DNA of 61,528 nt from Actinospineispora spinosispora DSM 44797. GTDB taxonomy: Bacteria; Actinomycetota; Actinomycetes; Mycobacteriales; Pseudonocardiaceae. The notes below the pieces were generated by a model. The model searched no databases, was not told where the DNA came from, and saw only the letters and a list, made by a program, of their open reading frames with translations. This document shows positions 1 through 7,687 of the stretch, piece by piece. A program made the position numbers and the translations under genes. The stretch covers positions 1-61,528 of the forward strand of contig NZ_AUBB01000045.1 in the NCBI RefSeq assembly GCF_000429025.1, given 5' to 3'. How positions within the stretch are numbered: position 1 is the first letter of the stretch; each line of letters starts with the position of its first letter.

Positions 1-227
1 GGCTGCTCGCGGTACTGGTCAACGCGGCCGGCTCGGTGTGCAGCCGCACCCAGCTGATGCTGCAGGTCTGGGGCCGTCAGCTGCCCAGGGCCAGCCGATC
101 CCTGGACGTGCACGTGGCAACGCTGCGGACGAAGCTGGGCCGCCCGAACCTGGTCCGCACGGTGCGCGGCGTCGGCTACTGCCTGGCCTACCAGGCAAGC
201 CGCCGCCTGGAGAAAACCCCCGCCTGA
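1..227 (+). CDS. Response regulator, OmpR/PhoB-type DNA-binding domain (C-terminal fragment)
   Basis: The gene enters from beyond the left edge and is read in the frame starting at base 3. About 74 residues remain. They form the second half of an OmpR/PhoB winged helix: an LLAVLVNAAG helix, the SRTQLMLQVWG turn and recognition region, then SLDVHVATLRTKLG and VRTVRGVGYCL. The last motif is the beta-hairpin wing found in almost every member of the family. The stop is TGA at 225-227. The receiver domain and any partner histidine kinase lie outside the window, so its signal and targets cannot be told. An apparent GTG start at 36 is only an internal valine codon. A strong palindrome follows 17 bp after the stop and may end transcription. 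Confidence 0.85.
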   Translation, partial: LLAVLVNAAGSVCSRTQLMLQVWGRQLPRASRSLDVHVATLRTKLGRPNLVRTVRGVGYCLAYQASRRLEKTPA

Positions 228-244
228 CCCGCCTCCCGCGCGGA

Positions 245-291
245 ACGAATGTGGCTTTGGGGACGTTCAACGTCCCCAAAGCCACATTCGT
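245..291. repeat. 47-bp perfect palindrome, copy 1
   Basis: Two 23-nt arms surround a single central base; the left arm begins ACGAATGTGGCTTTGGGG. A second copy lies at 9056-9102. The copies differ in one base pair of the stem, changed on both arms (G-C here, A-T there), so the pairing is preserved. It sits just downstream of the response regulator stop and could act as a bidirectional terminator. It also abuts the broken end of the antitoxin remnant at 335-514, which suggests insertion of a mobile palindromic unit. Short translated peptides across it (MALGTLNVPKATFV) are artefacts of the repeat. Confidence 0.9.
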
Positions 292-334
292 GCGGTTGCG
301 CGTCTACATCCGCGCGGAAGGCTTCCGGGCCGAC

Positions 335-514
335 CTAGGGGACCGAACGCCACCGTTCGAGGAGCGTGCTCGCGGTCAACCGAGGTCGGGGGATGGGACG
401 CAGCTCGCCCACCGGCACTCCGGATCGCGTGACCGTCACGGTTTCGCCGTGCTCGACCTGATCCATCACCTCGCCGCCGTGGTTGCGGAGTTCACGGATG
501 GTCACTTCGGTCAT
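335..514 (-). pseudogene. Phd/YefM-family antitoxin remnant
   Basis: Reading leftward from ATG at 514 gives 59 residues. They begin MTEVTIRELRNHGGEVMDQV, continue VTVTRSGVPVGELRPI and end at a TAG at 335-337. This is the N-terminal DNA-binding and dimerisation fold of Phd/YefM antitoxins, which repress their own operon and neutralise a PIN- or RelE-type toxin. Beyond the TAG the same frame continues as VGPEAFRADVDA, which resembles the usual toxin-binding tail of actinobacterial members. It then runs into the palindrome at 245-291. I infer that a nonsense change and an insertion removed the end of the gene, and no toxin gene follows. The intact 28-bp operator just upstream suggests the 59-residue form may still be expressed and bind DNA. 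Confidence 0.72.
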
Positions 515-517
515 GAG

Positions 518-545
518 CTACATGTATCACGCGTGATACATGTAG
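518..545 (-). promoter_or_regulatory. 28-bp perfect palindrome, probable antitoxin operator
   Basis: The half site CTACATGTATCACG is followed directly by its exact reverse complement. It ends 3 bp upstream of the antitoxin ATG at 514. Phd/YefM proteins normally bind a palindrome over their own promoter, so this is most likely the autoregulatory operator. The spacing leaves no room for a Shine-Dalgarno site, so the transcript would be leaderless or nearly so. Confidence 0.7.
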
Positions 546-991
546 TGGCCGGGTTGAGGCGGTCGTCATCCGGACCGGAAAACTCGGATAGCTCGCTGAG
601 CTGCGGTTTTGTGAGAGTTCAACCCTCGGTGAGGTGCGTCGACAGGGTGGCTCGGCGATGCTTGCCCGGCGCCCCGCCGAGACGCCGCCCCTGCAGCGAG
701 AGCTGCTCTTGGGGAGAGGGACGGACCACCGGTAGGGCGCCGGACACCACCCAGGTCCGGCGCGGCGGTGCCGAAGCCCCGGCCGGTGGCCGATGGAGTC
801 TCCCTTCCGTCGGTCGCCGGCCGGCCCTGGCCGCGAAGCCCCTCGGGGCGACCTTTCGGCCATACGCGCCCGCCCTTGTCGAGCCCTGGAATGTCAGCGT
901 GTCACGCAAGGGGCTACCGTTATAGCTGGCGCTGGCCGGCATCTTGTCCCCCAGGTTCGTCGGTCAGCGCCACCCACTCCTCGCCCGCGAA
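546..991. other. 446-bp gap with no supported gene
   Basis: Several overlapping frames are open on both strands, but none has a convincing start, ribosome binding site or recognisable domain. Their translations are Arg/Pro/Gly-rich, as expected from random GC-rich DNA. The stretch around 815-905 has the look of a dispersed genomic repeat, but I see no second copy in this window. Confidence 0.5.
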
Positions 992-3900
992 TCAGCAGGG
1001 CGGATCGTAGGGCAGATCAGGTAGATAGCGCTGCCATTGTCGAGGAGACAGCGCACCCCGGGAATCCGCACAGATCCGGTGCACGGCGTCGTCGAGATTC
1101 AGATCCCACAGCATGATCGTGTTGTCCCGGCTTCCGGTGGCGAGCGTTCGGCCGTCCGGACTGAACGCGACCGCCGCCACGGTGCCGGTGTGCCCGATGA
1201 GGCTCTCGGACGTGGGTGTGGGATCGGTCAGGTCCCATAGCCGGATGCCGCGGTCGACGCTCGTGGATGCCAGCGTGTCCCCGTCCGGGCTGAAGACCAC
1301 GTTGTTCACCAGCCCCGCATGGCCGAGCAGCGGCGCGAGCTCGACCGGACGCGCCGGGACGCTGACGTCCCAGCGGCGGATCGACTTGTCGTCGCTCGCC
1401 GCGGCGAGGGTGCGGCCGTCCGGACTGAACCTGACCTCCCACAGCTGCCCGGCGTGCGGGTTGTTCGGCGGCCCGTACGGCACGGCCTCGGTCGGCCGCC
1501 GCACGTCCCACAGTTGCATGGTGCCGTCGTTCCCGCCGGTAGCGAGTGTCCCGCTGTCCGGGCTGAACGCGACCGAGTTCACGTAGTTGCGCTCGATGCG
1601 CAGCGCGGGGCCCAGCCGGATCGGGTGCACCGGGTCGGTGATGCCCCACAGCTGCACGGTCTGGTCGGTGTCGGAGATCGCCAGCAGCCGGCCGTCCCGG
1701 CTGAACGCCAGGGCACTGCTGTTGCGTGCGGCGTGGGGGATCGGGGTGCCGACCGGCAACGGATGCCGGGGATCGGTGACGTCCCGGAGCTGGACGGGCT
1801 CTCCACGCGCCAGCGAGGCGAACAGCCGACCGGAGGGGCCGAACGCGACGTTGATGACCTGGTTGCGGTGGCTCTCCACGGGGCCGAGTGGGATCGGGCC
1901 GGCTGGATCGGTGACGTCCCACAACCGGACGGTGTCGTCGAAGCCTCCACTGGCGAGAGTACGACCGTTCGGGCTGAACGCCACGCTCTGGACAGCGGAC
2001 AGATGTCCGGTGAGCAACGTCGCGGGCAGTGAGTAGAGCAGGGTGGTCCCGTCCTCGCCGCCCACGGCCAGCGTGCGGCCGTCCGGGCTGAACAGCGTCG
2101 AGTACACGGCGCCGTTCGCCGTCGGCAGGCCGGTCCCGACCGGGAGGGGATGAACCGGATCGGTGACGTTCCAGAGCCGCACGGTGGTGTCGCTGCTGCC
2201 CGCGGCGAGGGTGTGGCCGTCCGGGCTGAACGCGACCGAGTTGATCTGCTCCTGCGAGCCGACGAGCTGGTGACCGAGTGGCGCGGGACCGGGGCCGACG
2301 CTCCACAGCCGGACGCTCTTGTCGTCACCCCCGGTTGCCACGATGCGCCCGTCGGGGCTGAACGCGATGGCGCCGGCCCCCACCGCTTCGGTGTGGCCGG
2401 TCAGCGGCGCGCCGACCATCAGCGGATGGGCGGGATCGGACACGTTCCACACCCGGACGGTCCGGTCGGCACCGCCGGTGACCAGCGTGCGGCCGTCGGG
2501 GCTGAACGCAACGGCCCTGGCCATCCCGACGTGCCCGGTGAGGGCCTCACCCCGGGCCAGCGGGTGGCCGGGATCGGTGCCGACCGCCCACAGCTGGGTG
2601 GTGCCGTCCTGGTGCGCGGTGGCGAGGGTCCGGCCGTCCGGGCTGAAGGCCTGCCACATGACGGAGCCGTGCCCACTGTCCTCCGGCCGGCCCAGCGGGA
2701 CGGGGTGCCGAGGATCGGCCAGGTCCCACAGCTGGACGGCACCCGCGCCGTCGCCGCTGACGAGCACTCGCCCGTCCGGGCTGAACTGGGCGCAGCTGAG
2801 CCAGTTGGTGCCGGTGTTCAGCGGCGGCCCCAACGGCACGGGCTGATCGGGGTCGGAGGTGTCCCACAGCTGAATCGTGTTCAGGAAGCCGGCGGTGGCC
2901 AGGATGTGCCCGTCCGGGGTGAAGGACAGGCTGTAGACACCGCCCGCGTGACCCGGTAACGGCCTGGCCAGCGCCACGTTCTGGCTGGACAACAGCCGGC
3001 CCTTGACGTTCTGGTCGTCGGGGCGCATGCGGTGCGCGACCAGGTTCAGCTGCGCGGCCAGGGACGGATCGACGTTCTGCAGGCGGTCGGCCTCGGCGAC
3101 GATGTCGGTGAACTGGACGTCCTTGCGTTGCGAGTCCGCGAAGGCCGCGGTGGCCCCCGCGACCAGCGCGAGCACCACCACCAGTGCGATCCCCGCGCGG
3201 TTGGTCCAGTAGCGGCGACGTCGATGCCGCGTCGACACGGTGAGGAAATCCCCGGCCAGGCGGCTGGGGGCGGTGGTGCCGGCCCACTGGTTCGCGGCGT
3301 CGAGCCGGGCGCCCCGGTACAGCATCGAGGAGTCCCCGCCGACGCTGTGCCAGGCCTCGGCGTCCTCCTCCAGCCGCTGCGCCAGCAGCAGGCCCTCCCG
3401 GTTCTGCTCGATCCACCCCCGCAGCCTCGGCCAGGCGCGCAGCAGTGCCTCGTGGGTGATCTGTACCGAGCCGTCGGTGTCCAGGGTGACCAGACGTGCG
3501 CCGGCCAGTGTCTCCAGCGCGTGTTGCGAGGCGGACCGGTTCGACGCCTGATCGAGCAGCCGCTGTTTGTCGGCTCGCCGCCGGGTGTCGTGGCCGTCGT
3601 CGCCGATCCGGGTCAGTCGCAGCAGCAGGTGGCGCGCGGCATCGCGGCCCGGGGAGTCCAGCTCGGCCCACGCACGTTCGGCGGTCGCCTCGACGGCACC
3701 GTGGATCCCTCCGGCCGCCCGGTATCCGGTGATGGTCAGCTTGCCGCTCCTGCGGTGCTGCCAGGTGGTCAGCAGGGCGTGGGACAGCAGCGGTAGCAGG
3801 CCCGCCTCGTAGGTGGTCTGCTCGCCGGCCCGGGTGCGGCCAACCCGGATGCCGACATCGCGGATCAGCAGCTCCAGCAGACCGGCCTCGAGCCGCAGCC

Positions 3901-4951
3901 CGACCGACTTGGCGGGACCGGCCACCGTGTCCCGCAGCTGCGCCGAGGTCATCGGGCCCAGCAGCATGTGCCGGTCCTGCAGCGCCTCGGCCAGCTCGGG
4001 AAAGGCGAGGCACTGGTTGTAGAAATCCGCGCGCAGACCGACGAGGACGATCGCCGGCGGGGGATCACCAGGCATCTCCGGGGTGCCCGCCGCGTGCAGG
4101 AGCTGGACGAACGCCGATCGCTGCGTCTCGTCGTCGCACAGGGTGAACAGCTCCTCAAGCTGGTCCACGAGCAGCACCAGGCGGACGCCGGGGACACCGC
4201 ACCGCCGTGCGTGCGCGGCGATCGCGGCCCGGGTGTCGCTCGGCCCGGTCAGCCGCGACGTCTCGGCCAGCTCGGGAATCCGCTCCTTCAGCTGGCTCAG
4301 CGGGTCCTCACCCGGCGTGATGACCAGTACCGGCCAGTCGGCCGACCCCTCGGCGGGGAGCGCACCCTTGCGCAGGGCCGGAACCAGCCCGGCGCGCAAC
4401 AGCGAGGATTTTCCCGCCCCGGACGCACCGACGAGCGCGACGATCCCGCCGGTGGTCAGGCCCGCGACCAGTCGTTCCACGAGCATGTCCGTGCTGGTTT
4501 CGCGGCCGAAGAAGAATTGGTGGTCCTCCTCTCGGAACGATGCGAGGCCGCGATAGGGACAGCGGACGGACTCGGCGGGACCGACCTCGGGTGCCGGGTG
4601 CGGCACGCTGACCGGGCTGGCGAGCGCCTGCGCGTGCAGGGCCCGCCACACGGCGAGGTCGTACAATCCGGGAATTGTTGGATTCGGTTTGCTCCTGCAC
4701 GCTTCTTCGATGAGTGTGGTCAGCACGACCGCGAGTGCGGCGAATCCCGACGGAACATTCTGGCCCCGACGCCAATCGCTGATTCGTTGCGGGGAAAGGC
4801 GCACCGGTCTCCCACGCTGATCCATCAGGCGGGCCTTCCCCACCGCCTGGGCGACCCGCTTCAACGGTGGTGAGGCCGCCTCTGCGTACAGCAGCGCGAA
4901 CCGTTCCGCGAACTGCTCGCGAGGACCCGCTCCAGCATCCGGAGTCGCCAC
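992..4951 (-). CDS. nSTAND NTPase with N-terminal HTH and 14 WD40 repeats
   Basis: Predicted protein of about 1,319 residues. Order of parts: an HTH-like N-terminal region (LSPQRISDWRRGQNVP, about residues 60-75); the nSTAND lead-in PYRGLASFREEDHQFFFGRE; Walker A GASGAGKSSL near residue 175; Walker B LVLLVDQLEELF; one membrane segment IALVVVLALVAGATAAF; then 14 WD40 units ending in QLWD, RLWN, MLWDL and similar, enough for two seven-bladed propellers. STAND proteins are signal-activated ATPase switches in which the repeats sense a ligand or partner. In actinobacteria this layout is common and is linked to regulation or phage defence, but neither role is shown here. I chose GTG at 4951 because GGGAG and GGGGG lie just upstream and the protein then begins VATPDAGAGPREQFAERFAL. 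An ATG at 5008 would add 19 residues with no family character. Confidence 0.85.
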   Translation of the reverse strand: MATPDAGAGPREQFAERFALLYAEAASPPLKRVAQAVGKARLMDQRGRPVRLSPQRISDWRRGQNVPSGFAALAVVLTTLIEEACRSKPNPTIPGLYDLAVWRALHAQALASPVSVPHPAPEVGPAESVRCPYRGLASFREEDHQFFFGRETSTDMLVERLVAGLTTGGIVALVGASGAGKSSLLRAGLVPALRKGALPAEGSADWPVLVITPGEDPLSQLKERIPELAETSRLTGPSDTRAAIAAHARRCGVPGVRLVLLVDQLEELFTLCDDETQRSAFVQLLHAAGTPEMPGDPPPAIVLVGLRADFYNQCLAFPELAEALQDRHMLLGPMTSAQLRDTVAGPAKSVGLRLEAGLLELLIRDVGIRVGRTRAGEQTTYEAGLLPLLSHALLTTWQHRRSGKLTITGYRAAGGIHGAVEATAERAWAELDSPGRDAARHLLLRLTRIGDDGHDTRRRADKQRLLDQASNRSASQHALETLAGARLVTLDTDGSVQITHEALLRAWPRLRGWIEQNREGLLLAQRLEEDAEAWHSVGGDSSMLYRGARLDAANQWAGTTAPSRLAGDFLTVSTRHRRRRYWTNRAGIALVVVLALVAGATAAFADSQRKDVQFTDIVAEADRLQNVDPSLAAQLNLVAHRMRPDDQNVKGRLLSSQNVALARPLPGHAGGVYSLSFTPDGHILATAGFLNTIQLWDTSDPDQPVPLGPPLNTGTNWLSCAQFSPDGRVLVSGDGAGAVQLWDLADPRHPVPLGRPEDSGHGSVMWQAFSPDGRTLATAHQDGTTQLWAVGTDPGHPLARGEALTGHVGMARAVAFSPDGRTLVTGGADRTVRVWNVSDPAHPLMVGAPLTGHTEAVGAGAIAFSPDGRIVATGGDDKSVRLWSVGPGPAPLGHQLVGSQEQINSVAFSPDGHTLAAGSSDTTVRLWNVTDPVHPLPVGTGLPTANGAVYSTLFSPDGRTLAVGGEDGTTLLYSLPATLLTGHLSAVQSVAFSPNGRTLASGGFDDTVRLWDVTDPAGPIPLGPVESHRNQVINVAFGPSGRLFASLARGEPVQLRDVTDPRHPLPVGTPIPHAARNSSALAFSRDGRLLAISDTDQTVQLWGITDPVHPIRLGPALRIERNYVNSVAFSPDSGTLATGGNDGTMQLWDVRRPTEAVPYGPPNNPHAGQLWEVRFSPDGRTLAAASDDKSIRRWDVSVPARPVELAPLLGHAGLVNNVVFSPDGDTLASTSVDRGIRLWDLTDPTPTSESLIGHTGTVAAVAFSPDGRTLATGSRDNTIMLWDLNLDDAVHRICADSRGALSPRQWQRYLPDLPYDPPC

Positions 4952-5272
4952 GTTCCCCCAGCTCCCACCTGTCCCAGCCCGTGCCCCGATCCGGACCGGA
5001 AAAATCATATAACAATCTGACCTGCGACTATAGCGTCATCGGGTGATCGGCCTGATGCGCGACCCTGTCTCAGGGGCGAAGCTTGCCGACGAACACGCCG
5101 AGGTGCCGTTCCAGCAATCTCGGTTGCCATCAGGGGGTGGGACGGCGCACGGCCCGCCGGGGCCATCGGTGTGGGGGGAGGAGCGTCGGCGGCCAGCGTC
5201 CTGTCTGGTCGCCGACTTTTCTCCCACATTTCCGTGGCCAGTTTCACCGGGGAGGGTGACGGTGGTGCAGAT

Positions 5273-5563
5273 ATGTCCGGAATCAAGAATATTCGCCGCA
5301 GTAATATGCGGCCGGAATCAGTGATCCTGCGAGCGGTTCTGATAGATCGCGGCGGTCGGCAACACCGGTTGGGTGAGCAGCCCACTGATGACCCGGATGT
5401 CGACTCGCTCGCCAATCGGGGGCGCCTGGTGGCGTTGTTGCGAAGCCACCGCGGGACGGTGCATCCGGCCGAGGCGCAGGTGCTCGCCTACATCGACGAC
5501 GGGTGGTCGGCCCGGCTGTGGCGAGTGAGCACTCTGCTCGGCGTCCCAGCACTGGAGCAGTGA
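5273..5563 (+). CDS. Hypothetical protein, about 96 aa
   Basis: A short frame divergent from the WD40 gene, starting MSGIKNIRRSNMRPESVILR and ending GVPALEQ. No domain is recognised. The composition (mixed acidic and basic, with an LLRSHRGTVHPAEAQVLAYI stretch) is more protein-like than the surrounding shadow frames. ATG at 5273 has GGAGGG about 17 bp upstream, which is rather far; ATG at 5305 is an alternative. The 5009-5272 gap between the two divergent genes must hold both promoters, but I cannot point to -35/-10 elements with confidence. Confidence 0.4.
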   Translation: MSGIKNIRRSNMRPESVILRAVLIDRGGRQHRLGEQPTDDPDVDSLANRGRLVALLRSHRGTVHPAEAQVLAYIDDGWSARLWRVSTLLGVPALEQ

Positions 5564-5597
5564 ACAAGGCCTCGCGCCCCTGACCTCGGCCAGCGGA

Positions 5598-5632
5598 CCG
5601 CGAGTCGGTGCTCTGAGCACACCGAGTCGCGG
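5598..5632. repeat. Hairpin-forming repeat, copy 1 of a three-copy local family
   Basis: An imperfect inverted repeat with arms CGCGAGTCGGTG and CACACCGAGTCGCG around CTCTGAG. The same words (GACTCGGTGTGCTGAG, GACTCGCGG) recur at 5659-5702 and 6064-6108, so the three sites belong to one family. Confidence 0.6.
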
Positions 5633-5658
5633 ATTTCGACACATCCTCGGATGCCGAG

Positions 5659-5702
5659 ACGCCCGACTCGGGCTGCTGAGGTGCCCTACTCGCGGGAGGG
5701 AG
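5659..5702. repeat. Direct repeat, left copy
   Basis: The site reads GCCCGACTCGGGCTGCTGAG then GTGCCCTACTCGCGGGAGGG. It matches 6064-6108 at nearly every base. The pair brackets the Gly-rich reading frame at 5719-6019. Confidence 0.65.
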
Positions 5703-5718
5703 GGTGCGGGTGAGCTTG

Positions 5719-6019
5719 TCAGCTCGCCCTGAACCACGAACCGAACCAGGAGTGAAGCCAGTCGCTCAGCCATTCGTCGAAGGTTCGGCCGCCCTTGCTG
5801 TCCGAACCGCTGTGGGTGGCGTTCTCTCCCGACTTGTCGTCGCTCCAGCCTCCCGCCGTCGCCACCTTTACCGCTGAACCAGCCGCTCCCGCCAGCGCCT
5901 CCGTCGCCTCCGTCTCGTCGAGTGCCGTCCGTGTCTGGTCTCCCGGGTTCGCCGGGTTGCCCGGGTCGGCCGTTGCCGCCGCCGTCGCCGGGTGCCTCTG
6001 TGTCTGTGGATGCGAGCAA
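5719..6019 (-). pseudogene. Gly-rich small protein, apparently frameshifted
   Basis: From a TTG at 6019 one frame gives a collagen-like Gly/Asp/Pro-rich stretch (GDGGGNGRPGQPGEPGRPD, then GGSGWFSGKGGDGG) and then turns Arg-rich. At about 5852-5854 a shift of one base within a GGG run moves into another frame that continues GGWSDDKSGENATHSGSD and ends FDEWLSDWLHSWFGSWFRAS at a TGA. The joined product would be about 100 residues: Gly-rich with an amphipathic Trp-rich tail. I infer a frameshift or a base-call error. No homologue is recognised. Direct repeats flank it on both sides. Confidence 0.35.
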
Positions 6020-6063
6020 GAACGCGGTCGGACCAGGAATGGAGGTGGTGGATCGGTGCTGAG

Positions 6064-6108
6064 ATGCCCGACTCGGTGTGCTGAGGTGCCCGACTCGCGG
6101 GAGGGGAG
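6064..6108. repeat. Direct repeat, right copy
   Basis: The site reads GCCCGACTCGGTGTGCTGAG then GTGCCCGACTCGCGGGAGGG. It is the partner of 5659-5702 and lies about 30 bp upstream of the methyltransferase start. Confidence 0.65.
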
Positions 6109-6138
6109 AGTGTCGGGGGTGGTGGATACGGTCCGCGC

Positions 6139-6783
6139 GTGACCGAGTTGACCTACCTGCGCACCATTCGTACCGACTACGACGCCGTGGCCGAGCTGTA
6201 CGCCGAGCTCACCGCGGGCTCGATGGAGAACTTTCCGCTCGACCGGGCGCTCATCAGCGCGTTCGCCGACATCGTCAAGGCCGGCGACGCCGGAACGACG
6301 GTCGCCGATCTCGGCTGCGGGCCGGGCCACATCACCGGCTACCTGCACTCGCTCGGGTTGGCGCCGTTCGGCATCGATCTCACGCCCACGATGATCGCGA
6401 TCGCTCGCAGGACGCATCCCGGGCTGTCGTTCGACGAAGGGTCGATGACAGAACTGGCTCTGCCGGACGACTCCGTCGGCGGCGTCCTGTCCTGGTACTC
6501 GATGATCCACACCCCGCCTGAGCAGCTGCCCGTGGTGTTCGCCGAGTTCTCCCGGGTCCTCGCCCCCGGCGGCCATGCGCTCATCGGGTTCTTCTCCGGC
6601 GACGACTCACTGCGCGAGCCTCAGGAGTTCGACCACAAGGCCTCGCTTGCATACCGGTGGCCGGTCGGCGACGTCGCCGAGCTGCTGCGCGCGGTCGGAC
6701 TGGTCGAGGTCGCGCGGCTGACCAGGGAGCCGGGCGTGGACGAGAGGTTCGAGCGGGGCAACCTCATCGTTCGCGGGCTCTGA
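6139..6783 (+). CDS. Class I SAM-dependent methyltransferase
   Basis: A 214-residue protein with the Methyltransf_11/25-type Rossmann fold. Motif I is VADLGCGPGHITGYL near residue 56. The acidic end of strand 2 is FGIDLTPTMIAIAR. The post-motif is SFDEGSMTELALPDDSVGGVL, and strand 5 is VLAPGGHALIGFF. It would transfer a methyl group from S-adenosylmethionine to a small molecule in the cytoplasm; the substrate is not readable. The start is a GTG at 6139, giving MTELTYLRTIRTDYDAVAEL, which suits the family N-terminus. A GGGAGGGG run about 30 bp upstream is too far for a normal ribosome binding site, so a leaderless transcript is likely. Its 3' end overlaps the convergent epimerase gene by 20 bp. 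Confidence 0.88.
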   Translation: MTELTYLRTIRTDYDAVAELYAELTAGSMENFPLDRALISAFADIVKAGDAGTTVADLGCGPGHITGYLHSLGLAPFGIDLTPTMIAIARRTHPGLSFDEGSMTELALPDDSVGGVLSWYSMIHTPPEQLPVVFAEFSRVLAPGGHALIGFFSGDDSLREPQEFDHKASLAYRWPVGDVAELLRAVGLVEVARLTREPGVDERFERGNLIVRGL

Positions 6784-7687
6784 GGCCTTCGCGGTGGCTC
6801 GGGTACTTCGGTGTCCAGGCGAGGTGTGTCTTGGCGAGCGCGTTCGACACCCGCAACCGTGTGCCGACCAGCACGGCGTACGGGTAGGGCAGTGGGCGTA
6901 GCAGCCAGCCGGGTACCTCGCGTGGCGGCGGCGCATCGTGGGTGGCGGCGAGCTCGCGCAGGTAGTCGGCGAACGACGTGGGCTCGTCGTCGACGATGTT
7001 GTAGGCGTGCCCGGGACGGCCGTGATGCAACGCGGCGACCGTCGCGGCCGCCGCGTCGTCGAGATGGATCAGTGAGGTGATCGCGCCGGGGTGTGGGACG
7101 GGCAGCCCGCGGGCACGCAGCCTTCGGACCAGCTCGTCGGTGGCGGCGTCCTTGCCGTAGAACAGCCCGTAGCGCAGCGCGATCCCCTCGATCCCGGGCG
7201 CGGTGAACACCGACGTCTCGTTGGCGTGCATCGACCGCAGGTGCACGTCGAACGCGGTGCCGCTCGCCTGGGCGAAGGGTTGTTCCTCGGTGACCAGACC
7301 CGAACCATGGTCGCGGTAGCCGTAACCGAGGAAGAACGACTGGGTGAGGAACCTGCCGGCGCCCAGCTCGGTGGCGGCGCGCAGCAGGTTGCGGGTTCCC
7401 TGGTCACGCAGCGCGTTCGTCGGATAGAGGTGGCGGTGCAGCATCGGGACGCGGTCCAGCGCGGTCGCCTGATGGATGACCGCGTCGGCCCGAAGGCCGC
7501 GCACCGCGGTGAGCAGGCCGTCGGCGTCGAGGAGATCGGCGACGACCGGCTCGGCGCCCAGCTCGCGGACGCGCACCGCGCCCGACGGCGCGCGGGTCAG
7601 CCCGACGACCTGGTGACCCTCGGCAACCAGGCGGGGGACCAGGTAGCCGCCGATCGCACCGCCCGCACCCGCGACCACGATCTTCAT
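6764..7687 (-). CDS. NAD(P)-dependent epimerase/dehydratase-type oxidoreductase
   Basis: 307 residues of an extended short-chain dehydrogenase. The nucleotide-binding Rossmann motif GAGGAIGGYL is near residue 8, followed by VVGLTRAPSG, VADLLDADGL, VIHQATALD and the tail region SLIHLDDAAAAT. The usual YxxxK pair is not clear: LRYGLFYGKD has Tyr and Lys in a different spacing, so catalysis may be atypical. ATG at 7687 overlaps the stop of the upstream sigma gene (ATGA), which indicates translational coupling. Epimerase/oxidoreductase genes next to ECF41 sigma factors are the standard targets of that group, so it probably belongs to the sigma factor's own regulon. Confidence 0.85.
   Translation of the reverse strand: MKIVVAGAGGAIGGYLVPRLVAEGHQVVGLTRAPSGAVRVRELGAEPVVADLLDADGLLTAVRGLRADAVIHQATALDRVPMLHRHLYPTNALRDQGTRNLLRAATELGAGRFLTQSFFLGYGYRDHGSGLVTEEQPFAQASGTAFDVHLRSMHANETSVFTAPGIEGIALRYGLFYGKDAATDELVRRLRARGLPVPHPGAITSLIHLDDAAAATVAALHHGRPGHAYNIVDDEPTSFADYLRELAATHDAPPPREVPGWLLRPLPYPYAVLVGTRLRVSNALAKTHLAWTPKYPSHREGLRARER

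Noticed and set aside
619..942. A 107-residue minus-strand frame beginning MPASASYNGSPLRDTLTFQG
   Set aside because: No ribosome binding site, no domain, and composition typical of non-coding GC-rich DNA. It may be a dispersed repeat, but no second copy is in the window.
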